In this document: in pieces, positions 31,075-42,627 of the stretch
Layout: each line of letters opens with the position of its first letter
How positions within the stretch are numbered: position 1 is the first letter of the stretch
Assembly: GCF_032854445.1 (NCBI RefSeq)
Contig: NC_088304.1
Location: 2,542,001 to 2,606,000, forward strand
Reading direction: 5' to 3'
Length of the DNA: 64,000 nt
Source: Liolophura sinensis
Taxonomy: Eukaryota > Mollusca > Polyplacophora > Chitonida > Chitonidae
The notes under the pieces: model-generated
Database searches by the model: none
Told to the model about the DNA's origin: nothing
What the model saw: only the letters and a program-made list of their open reading frames with translations
Position numbers and translations under genes: made by a program

Positions 31075-31465
31075 TCATGTACTGCTATCGGTCTGTCATC
31101 TTCTATCCTTCAATCCAGAAATGCCACGTCCATTTGTCCGTCATAATCCGTCTACTCCAACAGCGTCCTTCCGTCCGTCTGTCAACGTGTTTCCACGTCT
31201 GTCCTTCCGTCTGTCTGTCATCCTGTTTCCCTCTGTTTACCATTGATTGTCCATCTGTCCGTCATCACTCATATACTTGCTCCACAGCGTCCTTCCGTCT
31301 GTCTCTCATCGTGTTTCCTTTTGTTGACCATTGGTTGCGGTCCATTTATCCGTCATCATCCATCTTCTTGTCCCAGAGCGTACTTCCGCCTGTTCGTCAT
31401 CGTAGTTCCGTCTGTTTACCGTGATTTTCCCTTTGTCCATCATCATCCATCTACTTGTCCTTACA
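31075..31465. repeat. Pyrimidine-rich minisatellite, unit 1
   Basis: Shorter version of 16020-16578, with the same CTTCCGTCTGTC and CATTTGTCCGTCAT motifs. Confidence 0.75.
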
Positions 31466-31469
31466 CACC

Positions 31470-31630
31470 AGTCCCGATAGCTCAGTTGGCAGTGCGTCCG
31501 CTTCGAGTGGGCGGTAGATCCAGGATCAATCCAGGGTGAGGTTACATCTCAGGCCTAAGCTCCTTCATCATCATATAACTGAAAAAAATGTTAAGTTCTA
31601 GGTAAAACCTTAAGCACTCACTCACTCAGT
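31470..31630 (+). repeat. Internally deleted tRNA-SINE, unit 1
   Basis: It sits at the position of the full-length SINE of unit 0, with the same flanks (TCCATCTACTTGTCCTT on the left, CCTTCCCTCCACCATTGTCC on the right). About 200 bp of the body are missing, leaving a tRNA-like head joined to CTGAAAAAAATGTTAAG and the (CACT)n tail. Confidence 0.8.
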
Positions 31631-34249
31631 CCTTCCCTCCACCATTGTCCTTAAACGTTGTTCTATATTTTCATCATTACATTTGCTTTTCACCTGCACA
31701 TTATTATTTTTTATCATCTTTTGCCAGGTAAATATTGTAAGAGACATGTCTTACTTCACTGGTGTTATCAGATAAAGCATGTTATAAATACTTACTGCAA
31801 GAGTAAGCTTACTCATTCCATGTGGGGTCTGCATTCTTCCTGCTGGTGACCTTCGACTTTCTTAGTTTTGCATCTCCCAAACCTACTTTTTAGTCTAATC
31901 ACGACCATTACCTTTTTCTTGCGATGACATATGAACTGAATTTAAAACATTGTGCATTCTGTTACATATAATACTGTACTCTTCATCTTTTTAATGCAAA
32001 GTCATACAACTATCAACTAACCATTCTGGCCGTAATCAAATAGACTTTAACTTATCTAATCACAGCTAAATAATGCGACGGCTCGCCATGTCATGTGAAA
32101 AGACAATACTGTGGTCTTAAACAGTGGCCATACTTCTTGTGGTCATTAAACTACTGTTTTCCCGCGCAAATTCTTTAAAGACTGCTGTCAGTTCATTACG
32201 AGGTGCCGTTTCCAACCGCAGTATAGAGCCTAGGAACACAGCTCTTGCGACCGAAGCACTAAATACCACAGAAATTGGACGATTGTAGCAGGGATACTAC
32301 AAAGTTTTGACTACAGATATATAATCCAATGTTCCTCTTGCTCTTTGGACAATAATAAAGGCGATGTCACAGAGTAGCCTATTTCCTTTCTTAAAACATG
32401 TTATCAAACCATATGCTCGCCATTTCGCCAGCATATAAGGTTAAGATTAAATAAATCTGAAGGATATCTTGGCTCCGACATCTGTAGTTTACGGTCTCAG
32501 ATTGCAGCCCATGACCTCCGGGGTCAAGGCCACTGTTAATGATAACGCGGGATGGAATCCAGCCAACCCCGATGATAGTGCACGGGCTCGGTATAAAGAT
32601 TTGTGGGTATTTGGCTAGTTGCTGAAATTGCCTCCTCCCGTGATTTCCTCAGCTGTGTCATTGAAATGAACAACTTAATCCTTAGCTAACAACTGTCAAC
32701 ATAATTTCACCATCTTGTTTATTTATTTCGTTCTTGATTTAGGCAATATTCAAGAAATTGCCACATATCGCCATGACGTGTCCCTCATTTGCGTTCAGAA
32801 AACACTGTTTAGATACTCTAAATGCTGGTTTCTGTCTGACCATATGCTCATACAGTCAACCGAATGAGAAAAGCCAGTTCCATACATAATTTTATGTCTG
32901 TGGTTAATATATAGAGAGTAGAAAGCAAACAGTTACATTTCTCTCCCGTTTTTTTTATTTCGGAAAATAAAGATAGGTATATGTTGTTCATCACATATGC
33001 TAATCATGCGAAAAAAGTAAAACTGTGTCTTCATGATACATTTACAACAATACGATTAAAAAGAGCAGACAAAATGTCCTAAAACTGATAAGATGATTTT
33101 TGTCACCCAACTGGTCGGAATAGTAAAGCATTCCACATACTTCTAACTGGTCAAATTGACGTCGCCCAAGCACATGACATTTATCCAAAACTGTTTGTGG
33201 GGTGCAGAAGAAACAACTGCTGACTGCTTTTACAAGCCTCCATCCTAACTTCCTCCTTTAAAATCATTCTTATTTTGTCCGATGGCTTTGTTATTTTAAC
33301 GTTGTTTCAGAAATTGGCATTCGTCATAAGGCCCAAAATGGAAAGCAGGCCACTTTGCGTTACCCGTCCGGAAAATGAATTATCGGTGTAATTTAACTGG
33401 CCAAAACAAAAAAACCTGCGGAGATAAGACAGTCTAAATCTACGCCTTGAAACGGACATTCGTATACCAGCTGTCAACCATAACCGCAAGGCCAATTTCT
33501 GATTAACAAAGAAACCAAGAATGTAATGCTACTTTAAATACAAATCAAAGATGATTGTTATTTTAGTACTGGTCGAACAAAAACTCCGTTGTAGATAAGA
33601 AGAAAATACATCGATAATATTGCAGAATATATTCCCATATTTCAAAATCTATAGTTGCTTTTTCTTCTTTCATTTAACCCAGAACTGTGGAAATATAGCT
33701 GAGTTGGTCGAACGGCAGTTCAATATTATTGGTTGATATACCTGAAGGCCTAACATTTAACGTGACCACGGTACATTTTCACTAAAGCTGCATGTAGAGA
33801 GGAATCCATCGAAATAAACAGGTTGGTTCAGGTTGGTCGAAGACTCAAATCTTAATATCCTTGTGTATCGTGCACATTCAAAAAGCCCAAAACAGTCTTT
33901 TTACCACATTTTATTAAATTAGATGCCAGTATTTGATACCAGTGGTGGTCAATAAATTTCTTGCAGAAGTCCAGTAAGGTTCGTATTTGATGAATTTAGC
34001 TACCCAATCTTGGTTAAATCTTGTGGAGAGGTAATGCTTGGTAAAAGTTCAGCAATAACTTCATTCAGTATTCAGAGAATTGCCATTACCCTCTCACCAC
34101 TGCCCTCCCCTCTTTAAAATGAAACACACCACCGTTTGCTACACACCACCATCATCAGACAGGGCTTCTCATTTTATAAAGCATAGCCAACGCTTCTCCA
34201 ACAGCCACCATAAAACACCCCTTCTTGAGTCTGCTTAAGGCCTTCAGTT
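31631..34249. other. Conserved noncoding spacer downstream of synthetase copy 2
   Basis: Aligns with 16941-19740. The everted TGACCT/GGGTCA pair is at 32512-32526. The 170-bp block seen in units 0 and 2 is absent at 33536. Confidence 0.7.
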
Positions 34250-34395
34250 ATTCTACAGACTACATATTTATAACAGTATATAATAATACATCATTGCTAT
34301 TCTACAGATTACCTATTTAAAACATTATATAATAATACATCTTGCTATTCTAAAGACTACCCATATATAACAGTATATAATAATATTTCATCGCT
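34250..34395. repeat. AT-rich minisatellite, unit 1
   Basis: Three copies of about 50 bp, as at 19743-19895. Confidence 0.75.
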
Positions 34396-34524
34396 AGTGT
34401 AAATTGACAAGTAAATAATGCTACCCTTGTATACACAATGGCTACATTTAAATATATGCAAAATAAATCATTTCCATCATATGGCCTGTAAATCATGATT
34501 AAATGTAATCCTTCCAGGATTGCA

Positions 34525-34597
34525 AATTTTACCCTTCATTATCTCTTCCGCCATCTTGGTAAGTAATAGTCTATTACATTTCCCGGACGTCGTCTAC
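34525..34597 (-). pseudogene. Duplicate of the synthetase terminal coding segment, copy 2
   Basis: TTTTACCC at 34527 versus 34636 in the gene gives the same 109-bp offset. Here the sequence has drifted (AATAGTCTATTACATTTCC). The upstream GCAAGTAG ahead of ACGACG is kept. Confidence 0.55.
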
Positions 34598-34621
34598 TTG
34601 CCTACAAATAATCTTCCAGGT

Positions 34622-36277
34622 TTAAGACTTCTGAGTTTTACCCTTAATGATCTCTTCGGCCATCTTGGTCAGTGACAGTCTATCACATTTCCCGGACGTC
34701 GTCTTTGGAAAAGAGTCCATGAGCAGGAAATGTCCTGGCATGTAACCAAGATAATCTGGCGCAAGAGACGGTCTGAAGATGTTCTCTGCACGCCGCTTGA
34801 TATCTTCTGCGGTTATGCGTGTGTCTGGTGTGAGCGTAATACAAGCGCAAACCTCCTGGTGCAATATGTCGTCATCCACACCAACAACAACAACTTCCTC
34901 AATCTCTTCAAAGTTTTCCTGAATCTTCCTCTCCACGAATGAGGGAAAAATTTTCACCGAAGCCTGTTTAAGCATTTCAGTCTTCCTACCTATGATGACG
35001 ATTCGTCCGTCTTGGTGCATTAGTGCTACATCTCCGGTATGGTACCAACCGTCTTCGTCCACAATAGACGCTCTGGAACCGTCAAGGTAGACATGAGCTT
35101 TGGCACATGCCGGTCCACGCAAACAGAGTTCCCCCTGTGTTTCCACACAGACGACTTCACCTTTTTCATCCACCACTCTAACTTCGCAGCCAGAGCAGGG
35201 GTACCCAGCTGTACCGAGTTCAAAGCCCAGCGCTGTTGCTACCTTCAAACCGATGAAATGCAAACATTCAGAAGAGCCGTAGGCGGAGACGACGGACTCT
35301 GAAACTCGTAGCAAACTATCTACAAACCTTGCACTCACCCTTTGTCCTGCGGCTATCGAGGTGGAGAGAAACGGCATCCTGTCTAACAGATCAGGTCTTC
35401 TCTGTAAGCTGTTTAGTCTATATTCCATCAGTAAAGCAGCATCTGGTCGTTCAGAAGATAAAACGTTCACGAAGAACTCATCGTCTGACTCTGAGTTGAC
35501 TTTCGCCTTGATGTAGACTGTAGTCAACCCGATACCAAGGTACAACATTGGTTGGCCGCCTATCCAAGACATCGGTCTGTCGTTAGCAACGATTGTGTCT
35601 TCTTCCAACTCCCAAAAATCTCCCATTGAATACGCTCCCGCTAGGATTGAGGCATGGGTGTGCACAACGAGCTTAGGCATTCCACTACTACCAGAGGTCA
35701 ACACCATCATCGCTTCGTCGTCGGCGTGTACTTCGGGAAGGTCAACATCTGGAACCTGGTTGTCCTCTGTCAAACCGAAGAGGTCAAAGGTCGTTATCTT
35801 ATCTTTATGGTCCTGGAATGTTGTCAGGATGACGCTACGATGATGAGCCTTGCAAAGGTCTCCTTTAGGTTGCTTCAATTCTGTTACAGTTGCCACGCAT
35901 CCTATCCCTTTGGCGATCTTTGTAAATTCTTTCTCATCGAAGGATGGCGAGTTGATAACAGTGCCACCGGTCATGTTTATACCGAAATAAGTTATGGTCC
36001 AGTTTGTCGGTGTGTCCACAAGTATGGCTACTTTGTCACCTGCTCTGATGCCATGTCTGACAAAATGTCGGGCCAACCAGTCGGACTTGTATGCCACTTG
36101 TTTCCTTGTCAAGGTATCCCTGGGTTGTCCGGCTTGTCTGAAGACAAACGCCATTTTGTCTGGGTTGGCCTTCGCCAGCTCTCGTATTCTGTCCGGAATT
36201 GTGCGAGTTAAGTCGAACACTGCCGAGGGCGTCTGGATGTAGCTCATCTTGAGGTTGCCATATCCATGTTTCTCCAT
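34622..36277 (-). CDS. Acyl-CoA synthetase-like protein, copy 2
   Basis: This intact 551-codon frame has all ANL motifs in place (LTSGSSGMPK, AYGSSE, YHTGD, PKTTSGK). By my count 26 residues differ from copy 1, about 95 percent identity. Differences include Pro24Thr, Asp63Tyr, Cys222Trp and Gly509Tyr, and Arg438Gln beside the hinge lysine; none hits a core motif. The acceptor CTATTCCAG (exon edge 36287) is intact. A shared open frame with changes outside motifs fits a functional paralogue, but expression is unknown. Confidence 0.92.
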   Translation of the reverse strand: MEKHGYGNLKMSYIQTPSAVFDLTRTIPDRIRELAKANPDKMAFVFRQAGQPRDTLTRKQVAYKSDWLARHFVRHGIRAGDKVAILVDTPTNWTITYFGINMTGGTVINSPSFDEKEFTKIAKGIGCVATVTELKQPKGDLCKAHHRSVILTTFQDHKDKITTFDLFGLTEDNQVPDVDLPEVHADDEAMMVLTSGSSGMPKLVVHTHASILAGAYSMGDFWELEEDTIVANDRPMSWIGGQPMLYLGIGLTTVYIKAKVNSESDDEFFVNVLSSERPDAALLMEYRLNSLQRRPDLLDRMPFLSTSIAAGQRVSARFVDSLLRVSESVVSAYGSSECLHFIGLKVATALGFELGTAGYPCSGCEVRVVDEKGEVVCVETQGELCLRGPACAKAHVYLDGSRASIVDEDGWYHTGDVALMHQDGRIVIIGRKTEMLKQASVKIFPSFVERKIQENFEEIEEVVVVGVDDDILHQEVCACITLTPDTRITAEDIKRRAENIFRPSLAPDYLGYMPGHFLLMDSFPKTTSGKCDRLSLTKMAEEIIKGKTQKS

Positions 36278-36287
36278 GTCTGGTTCC

Positions 36288-37063
36288 CTGGAATAGAAAT
36301 GCAAAGGAAGAAAGAGTTGATATTCTTTTGTTTAGGTGAAAATTAACGGTGTTTGGAACTGAACATTGTGTGCTAGTAGGCTTTGAATTAGCCGCCCAAA
36401 CTTCCTGCTAAGTGTGTGCTTGAGGAAGCGTGCGTATATATATACCGAAGGTATATTGCCTTATTTTTTCTCTGGGGTTATATACTATAATAGTATATTA
36501 CGTCAAAAGCGTGTCTGATTACAGACGAGAATGAGGGGGGATCCCCTAAGTATACTATGCTATACTATAATAGACTATGCTATAATATACTACACTATAT
36601 TACACTATAATACTATGCTGTATGACATGGCATGGCATATCATGGCAAGTCATGGTGTCTGGTCGGCTTGTAGAGTTGAGTGTTGAACTGCGGCGCGCCA
36701 AAACGGATCAGTGGGTGGGTTGGATTGTCCCAATTGGGTTTCGTTTAGTCACCTAATTAGTGCATGCATGCTTTTGCATTAATATATGGCCAATACACGA
36801 GTAATGCCTCCACGTCTCCATCATACCTTTACCACATACATCTTAATAATACCATCTACACGTCCAAAATTCTATGATGAACATTAGTTTCATTTGTTCA
36901 GCGCACAACATAATACAAAATGATATATAGGAAACGTCCACAGAAAGTGCATATGTCACTCCATACACCAAGCCACGATCTATAATCCAAAGGATCACCT
37001 CTCCTTGTCTCTATCTTCATACTTTTGAAGTATACTGCAACAAACAACAACCAGTAACAAACA
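36288..37063. other. 5' flank of synthetase copy 2
   Basis: Like 258-1010. About 15 bp near 36428 are unique to this copy (GTGCGTATATATATACCG, a small TA expansion). The pentamer run is at 36551-36650. Confidence 0.6.
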
Positions 37064-37269
37064 CCATACTCTATTCTACTCTACTCTGTTATACTATGCT
37101 ATGCTATGCTATAGAGCGTACTGTACTGTACTATACTATGCGGTCTACTAAATAGCAGCCAACACTGCAAAACACACTGTACTATATAACAACACAACAC
37201 TACATACTACACTACATTGCGCTGCACTGCACTCTGATATACTTCGCTGGTGTGATGTAGTGTAGTGTA
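37064..37269. repeat. Left pentamer array with strand switch, unit 2
   Basis: Shorter than in unit 0: the GTAGT-oriented part after the TGCGCTGCACTGCACTC turn is reduced to a few motifs (37250-37269). Confidence 0.75.
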
Positions 37270-37597
37270 ATATGTGGCCTGTCATGGTGTGGTGCAGTAT
37301 AACGCAGTACACTGCCTACACATCTACGGCACATGACGCTGCAGTCAGGCTGTGACCATATCGGTGCCGGCCTGGGTGTCCGGCGTTCTGGCGGCCGTGC
37401 ATCCAGGTAGGGAGTCGGGTTGACATGAGTGCACTCCTCATCCAGCTCCCGCACCAATGCCCCGCTCACCTGGGCCTAACAACAGCGCCCCGACAAGAAA
37501 TGGACAGGGGATCTCCTGACTAACGTGTTGTTTATTGTTCAAAAGCTACACGATTTGCCCATCGGTGCGAGCGGGTCAATGTTTCCACCCTACCTGG
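37270..37597. repeat. Left terminal inverted repeat of the Polinton-like element, unit 2
   Basis: The longest version of the left repeat. It keeps CCGCTCACCTGGGCCTAACA (37463), deleted in units 0 and 3, which matches CTGGGCCCAGGTGAGCGG of the B-type right fragments in reverse complement. Confidence 0.65.
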
Positions 37598-37616
37598 ATG
37601 TGGGGGACTGCATGTG

Positions 37617-37928
37617 TTAGTGAAAGGGAGTCATGGAGCTTTTAGGGGCCGTTTGTGTTTGCTTCGATGTTTGGCCGATATTACCACTGAGCTTATCTAC
37701 AGGCTGTAGAGATGGAGCCCAGGCATTTCCGCGGGGCTCTCTCAGTACGCTGGACACGGTGGATTGTCTACTCGACAGGAACATTACAATGAACCAGTTC
37801 GTCCAGTGGAGAGCTTTTACTCGACTAAGCTCTTCCATCGCAGTCCGCAGCGTCATTCTACCAACACGCAGTTGAGCCTTCACGATCATCATTTCAGCTA
37901 TCTCAAGGGCCCAACTCGTCACGACCAA
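37617..37928 (-). pseudogene. Unrecognised reading frame in the left arm, unit 2
   Basis: Open for about 103 codons as in units 0 and 3, with several residue changes (SVLREPRG, SLQPVDKL). No ATG start of the expected length; function unknown. Confidence 0.3.
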
Positions 37929-37959
37929 TCCTGCACGTACGAAGTGTGCTATTGTTGGG

Positions 37960-38575
37960 AAATTCCAGCTACGTCAAAACCGTGATAAACCAAGACCTAC
38001 ACGTAGTTGTAAAAGTCTGTGGCCTGGCGAAGGCACGCAAGTTACTGGTGTCCGACGCCTTAGAAGTGGTAGGCAGCAAGAGGACCATTTGTTATAACCT
38101 ACCGTGTGGTAGCAGTACGCCAAACTCCGTATGTTGGACTCGGCGCGCACGACCTTGTCTGACCGGGACTGGGAATGCTTTGTTCAAACCTAAACTGTGG
38201 GCAACGTACGATGCGGAGCGGGACAAGTGAATGCCCCGACGCAACCACTACGACTTTGACAAACGCACTCCGGGGCTCTTCAAAGATCAATAGCTTGTGT
38301 TCGAAGATATACTGTTGTTACGGCGAGGGGTCGAATAGCAAAGACAAACTCTTCTGCACAGGCGTTAGTGTGCGGAGGTGTAGACAATGACGTATACCTC
38401 TTCATGTTGCGCAACCATCAAAGTGCGAGTGGAGTGAACCAAGGAATGCGCATGCGGGGAAACAGCGTGTTTTCCTACACGCAGCAGAAAGGCGGTTTGA
38501 CTTAATCTTAAGTGAAGCATAAAGTATTGCCGGACGGTGTGAGCACCACTTACCTGGACAGCTGACCTGACTGCC
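37960..38575 (+). pseudogene. DNA polymerase B C-terminal remnant, unit 2
   Basis: Has NALFKPKLWATYDAERDK, with TGA at 38227-38229 where unit 1 continues. It also has INSLCSKIYCCYGEG and later fragments ending CTTACCTGGACAGCTGA. Frameshifts as in unit 1. Confidence 0.45.
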
Positions 38576-38690
38576 ACCAACTTTTGTACTATGACATTAT
38601 GTGTTGCAGTGAAGGCGAAATAAATGCAAGTGAAACACACTGTATGCGAATGTCATCTGACCATTCATTAATGGAAAGAGGTAAATACGA

Positions 38691-39115
38691 CTAGAACAGG
38701 TAAACACGGAAAGTTATTACCACCAACTGGTTGGTTGAGTGATAAAAACACCAGGGCTGGGCCTAGTCCGCCCAGTCGAACACCATGACGACGTGACGCC
38801 CTCGATCCCGCTGGGTTAAGTAATACACGCAACACTGCCCGCACACAGCCGTGACCACACGCAGGCGCCGATCATTCCACGTTCAATGGTGTGTTTTCCG
38901 GTTGAGCCAAGCGGTAATATCAGCATGGATGGGTGACAGTCCGTAAGAATCAAAGTATTCTCCCTGGAGGCGGGTTGGGTTCGGGCAAACGTCAATGAAG
39001 ACACCCACACAGTGTTGCCCGAGGCGGAGCCACTCGGCGAAGAAGGTGGTCCTGAGAGTGTGAGTCAACACACGCTCGGTGTCCGTGTCCGCCTGTACGG
39101 CGCGTAGCATGTTGC
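38691..39115 (-). pseudogene. Adenovirus-type protease remnant, unit 2
   Basis: Ends at the TAG 38691-38693. The His block has changed to GQHCVGVFIDVCP, losing the Trp after His, and the second block reads EYFDSYGL. It is more decayed than in unit 0. Confidence 0.5.
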
Positions 39116-39246
39116 GCCGTGTCTATGGTATTTAAGTGGCAAAGTCACAGAGAACGTTTCGGCTTTCCGCCAATAATTTGGCAAACCGCATCTCCAGACG
39201 CAAATCCCCTTTCTGGACCAGGTGGTCTTGTGATCGTCCTGGATCG
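39116..39246 (-). pseudogene. Capsid-like protein, C-terminal stub, unit 2
   Basis: Only the last part (WSRKGICVWRCG) remains. A deletion joins GATCGTCCTGGATCGTC to CAGACAGGCACTTGC, removing the sequence corresponding to about 3000-3430 of unit 0. Confidence 0.5.
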
Positions 39247-39903
39247 TCCAGACAGGCACTTGCAAATCAGATCACACAATAACACAGGGCGCAGTCAAAG
39301 ACTGTACTCATATAAGGCATTTATCTGATATAAATGTAAACAAAGCATTTATAGTAGTGTACCCTATAAATATTTCTTCAGTTTTCATTAGTTAGATTGA
39401 CCATTGGTCTTGTTATTTCTTTGATAACTGTGGAAAATTAAAGCCTTCGAAATCTTCGTTGTAGATCATGACGTCACTCATCACTCATGAATATGAATGA
39501 GCTGATCTATTCGATGTTTATTGATAAATGATTTTATGTAATTTGCTGTAGAAAAATATGCTGAATAGAATTGATGAGAAATCTGTAGACCTGGGTTAGC
39601 ATGTTTACAAAGTTGGAATGGCATAATTAGTCATATATTGTATTCTTTTATATTATGTAAGAGAAAACGTTACATGTTTGTAATATTACATACCAAACGT
39701 TACCGATGTTGTTTGTGTTAATGTGTTTGTATTGCATAGTACACTGACACAGTGTTTATTTCATCAGTTTGATCATTTGTGATACGATCATTAAAGCTAT
39801 TTTATCTCTTTCTTTTTTACAGAACACACGCGTATTCAAGAGAATACAGTGTTTGTTAAGAAAAAATCTCCGTAGTAGTTGTTAACTTCATTACTTTCCG
39901 ACC
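39247..39903. other. Remainder of the AT-rich insertion, unit 2
   Basis: Corresponds to about 3430-4082. It ends at CTTTCCGACCA, where retroelement sequence begins. Confidence 0.55.
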
Positions 39904-40000
39904 ATGATTTCTAAAGAGTGGGAATTCTGAGGAGGAGAATTCCCAGGAACTTTCGACCCCTGTAGTGTGGTGAAAGTACTGAAGTTCAGACAGAGACACG

Positions 40001-41040
40001 ATGAGTGAGCAAGAAGCCAGTGACAGTGAGCAACTAGATGGCCCACATGGGCAAGAAACCAACGAAGTGAGTGATACAGGAGCGGTAATTGAAACCGCAC
40101 AGGCCAGTGGCGGCAATCATGTTTCTGACGAAGAAGCTGTCATCAAAAACAGAAGGAAACAGCTACGTAACAAATTCACCAGGGCAATCAATAGAGGGTC
40201 CATCAGTGACAGAGAGGACAACAGACGACGGCTAATGAAGGAAATGCAAGGCATTCGGCAACTATATGAAGCCGCGGGCGAAACACACAGTGAGCTGTAT
40301 GACTTTGTAGCAGATGGAGAAACCAGAACTCTTGACCAGTGGGAGGCAAACTTAGCAAATGACTTCTATGACATTGAGATAGCAGTAGAGGACTATTTAA
40401 AAACTTTGGGTCCAGCTGATCACCAGATACCATCTGCTAGAGTTCACCACAGAGTAGTTACAAGAGGCTTGAGTGAAAGGGATAATGTTAATCATTTACC
40501 TGTATTAAATCAGGCCTGTAGCTTACATGTCACAAGAACAGGGAAATGTACAATTACAAGGTGTACAAGTGGCACAATCCGGTCATGAAATAGGGGCTAA
40601 AAGTCAAGTTTCTGGGGCTAGCAGTCTGGGGTCAGAATCAGTCATGGGGATAGCAGACAACACATTGTCTACAAATCAAACAAGTAATAATGATGAAAAT
40701 CAAAGAGAGACCACATTGGGAAAACCCTTTGATAACTGGATAGATGAGCTTGTTGAATTTCAAGCCACAAATGTTACAGCTAAAAATTCACAAAACATGT
40801 CAATTGCAGATGCACTCAATTAGTTAGAAGCCAACCGGGACATCCCTGCAATTGAGCTTTCAAAGTTTAGCGGTAGCCCCCTAGATTACGTTGAATTTAC
40901 ATAGAAATTCAAGATACACATACGTGACAAGCAAAATATTACTGATGACATGAGAATGATTAAGTTAAAAATGCATGTTACCAGAGAGTCAGAGCGTGCC
41001 ACATCAGGCTTGGGATCAGTGGGGATTATGTATGTCACCG
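40001..41040 (+). pseudogene. BEL/Pao gag
   Basis: ATG at 40001 starts MSEQEASDSEQ, a charged N-terminal region with KFTRAINRG and EDYLKTLG. The frame shifts near 40530-40588, and LSKFSGSPLDYVEFT with a TAG follows at 40856-40905, the start of the DUF1759-type gag domain of Pao elements. After 41040 gag is truncated and RT begins within about 100 bp, so the protease region is mostly missing. Confidence 0.7.
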
Positions 41041-41139
41041 CCTTGAAGCTGATCAAAGATCAGTTCGGTCAAAAAAGCGTTATCGCGTGCGGATGTTAAT
41101 CGGCTAACAAAAGCTGCAAAGATCGCGGCGAGCGACAGG

Positions 41140-42627
41140 CAAGCGTTGCGCCATTTTTCCATCGACATCAATAATTCCTTGACCATGTTGCAACAGATGA
41201 AACATTTCGCGGATCGGTTGAAGTTTAACCAGTTTGAAACAATTCAAGCGCCTAACTGTTTCTGCCCAGCGACGGCGATGTCACCAGACGATAAGCCACC
41301 ACTTGACTTGTTTGAATCCTCCTGTACTAAGAATGGAAATCGTTTTGTTATTGGTCTGCCTTGGAAGCGAGACCCATCATGTCTAGCAGACAACTACGAC
41401 TTGGCAAGAAGACGACTCCTGTCCCTGGAGAGCAGCCTGCAGTGGAATGAGTCAAAAGCAAGCCTGTATGACAAGGCGATCATGGAGTGTGAAAATAAAG
41501 GGTGGGCAAAAAAGGTGAGTGAGGAAGAAACAAAATCTGACGAAGACAGGCCTGTGTATTACCTTCCTCACCATGGCGTGTACAGACCGGATAAAGTGAG
41601 TACACTACTGCGCATGGTTTTCGACCCAACGTGTCAGTTCAGAGGATTAATTCTATACTTTTAAAGGGACCTTGCTTCACTGGCAATCTCTTTGCAGTTC
41701 TCCTCCGATTTCGAGAAGTTCATGTCGCTTTCGCAGGGGATATTTCAAAAATGTCCTTCAGATATGCTTGCCAGAAGCAGATACACACGTTCATCGTTTC
41801 CTATGGCGAAACATGGACACAACTAGAGAGCCTGATGTGTACAGGTTGATGAGAGTCACGTTCGGAGACAAACCGTCTCCAGATATGGCGAGTCTCGTTA
41901 TGTTGAAAATCGCCAAGGAGAGCGAAGAGAAACTTCCACATGCTGCCACAATTCTTGGCAGAGACAGATATATGGACGACCTGATCTATTGTTGCACCAC
42001 ACAAGAAGAAGCCGTTCAACGGACGGCAGAAGTAGACCAAGCTTTAGCTACAGGTAGCTATGAAATAAAGAGGTGGATTCTCTCAGCTGAAAAGTCCAAT
42101 TCGTCAGTCTTGCGTGATAGGACTGTATCAGATGCAGAAGACAGTTCGGAGGATGCAAAACCCGAGGTTAGCATTGATGAGGAAGACGTGAAAACCTTGG
42201 GTGTTTGCTGGAATCCGTCTACGGACACAATCAAGTTCGTAGTCAACAACATCAATACGGATCGGTTGACTAAGATGGCAATATTATCTAAGATCTCTAC
42301 ACTGTTTGATCCTATCGGATTAGTTTCAGTCGTGACTATCAAGGCAAGAATTGCCATGCAAGACATCTGGCGATGTAAACACCTGGATTGGGATGATTCT
42401 CTTCCTCCAGAAATGGTGAGAACATGGGAGCAGATCTTTCTAGAACTCAAACAACTAGACGGAGAACGATTTCCAAGATGTCTGAAACCAACTGATGCAG
42501 CTGGTGCACCTGAGATGCACATATTCGAGTGGGTAAGCATAGGGTGCAGTAGCGTATTTGAGATGGCCGACAGAATGTTGGGTGGACATTCGTCTCATTT
42601 CGGCAAAGGCACGTGTTGCGACTCTTA
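41140..42627 (+). pseudogene. BEL/Pao reverse transcriptase and A17-type region
   Basis: The first frame has GLPWKRDPSCLADNYDLARR, YYLPHHGVYRPDK and LRMVFDPTCQFRG, then stops at 41662. A second frame gives FAGDISKM with the first catalytic Asp (41735-41760). A third frame gives ADTHVHRFLWRN, MRVTFGDKPSPDMASLVML and DRYMDDLIYCC, so the YMDD box is intact. LGVCWNPSTDTIKF and STLFDPIGLVSVV mark the Peptidase_A17-named region. Two small indels near 41640-41770 kill the frame. Confidence 0.85.

Noticed and set aside
36428-36446. Distinct promoter element in synthetase copy 2
   Set aside because: The extra TATATATATA stretch is most simply a dinucleotide expansion private to this copy.
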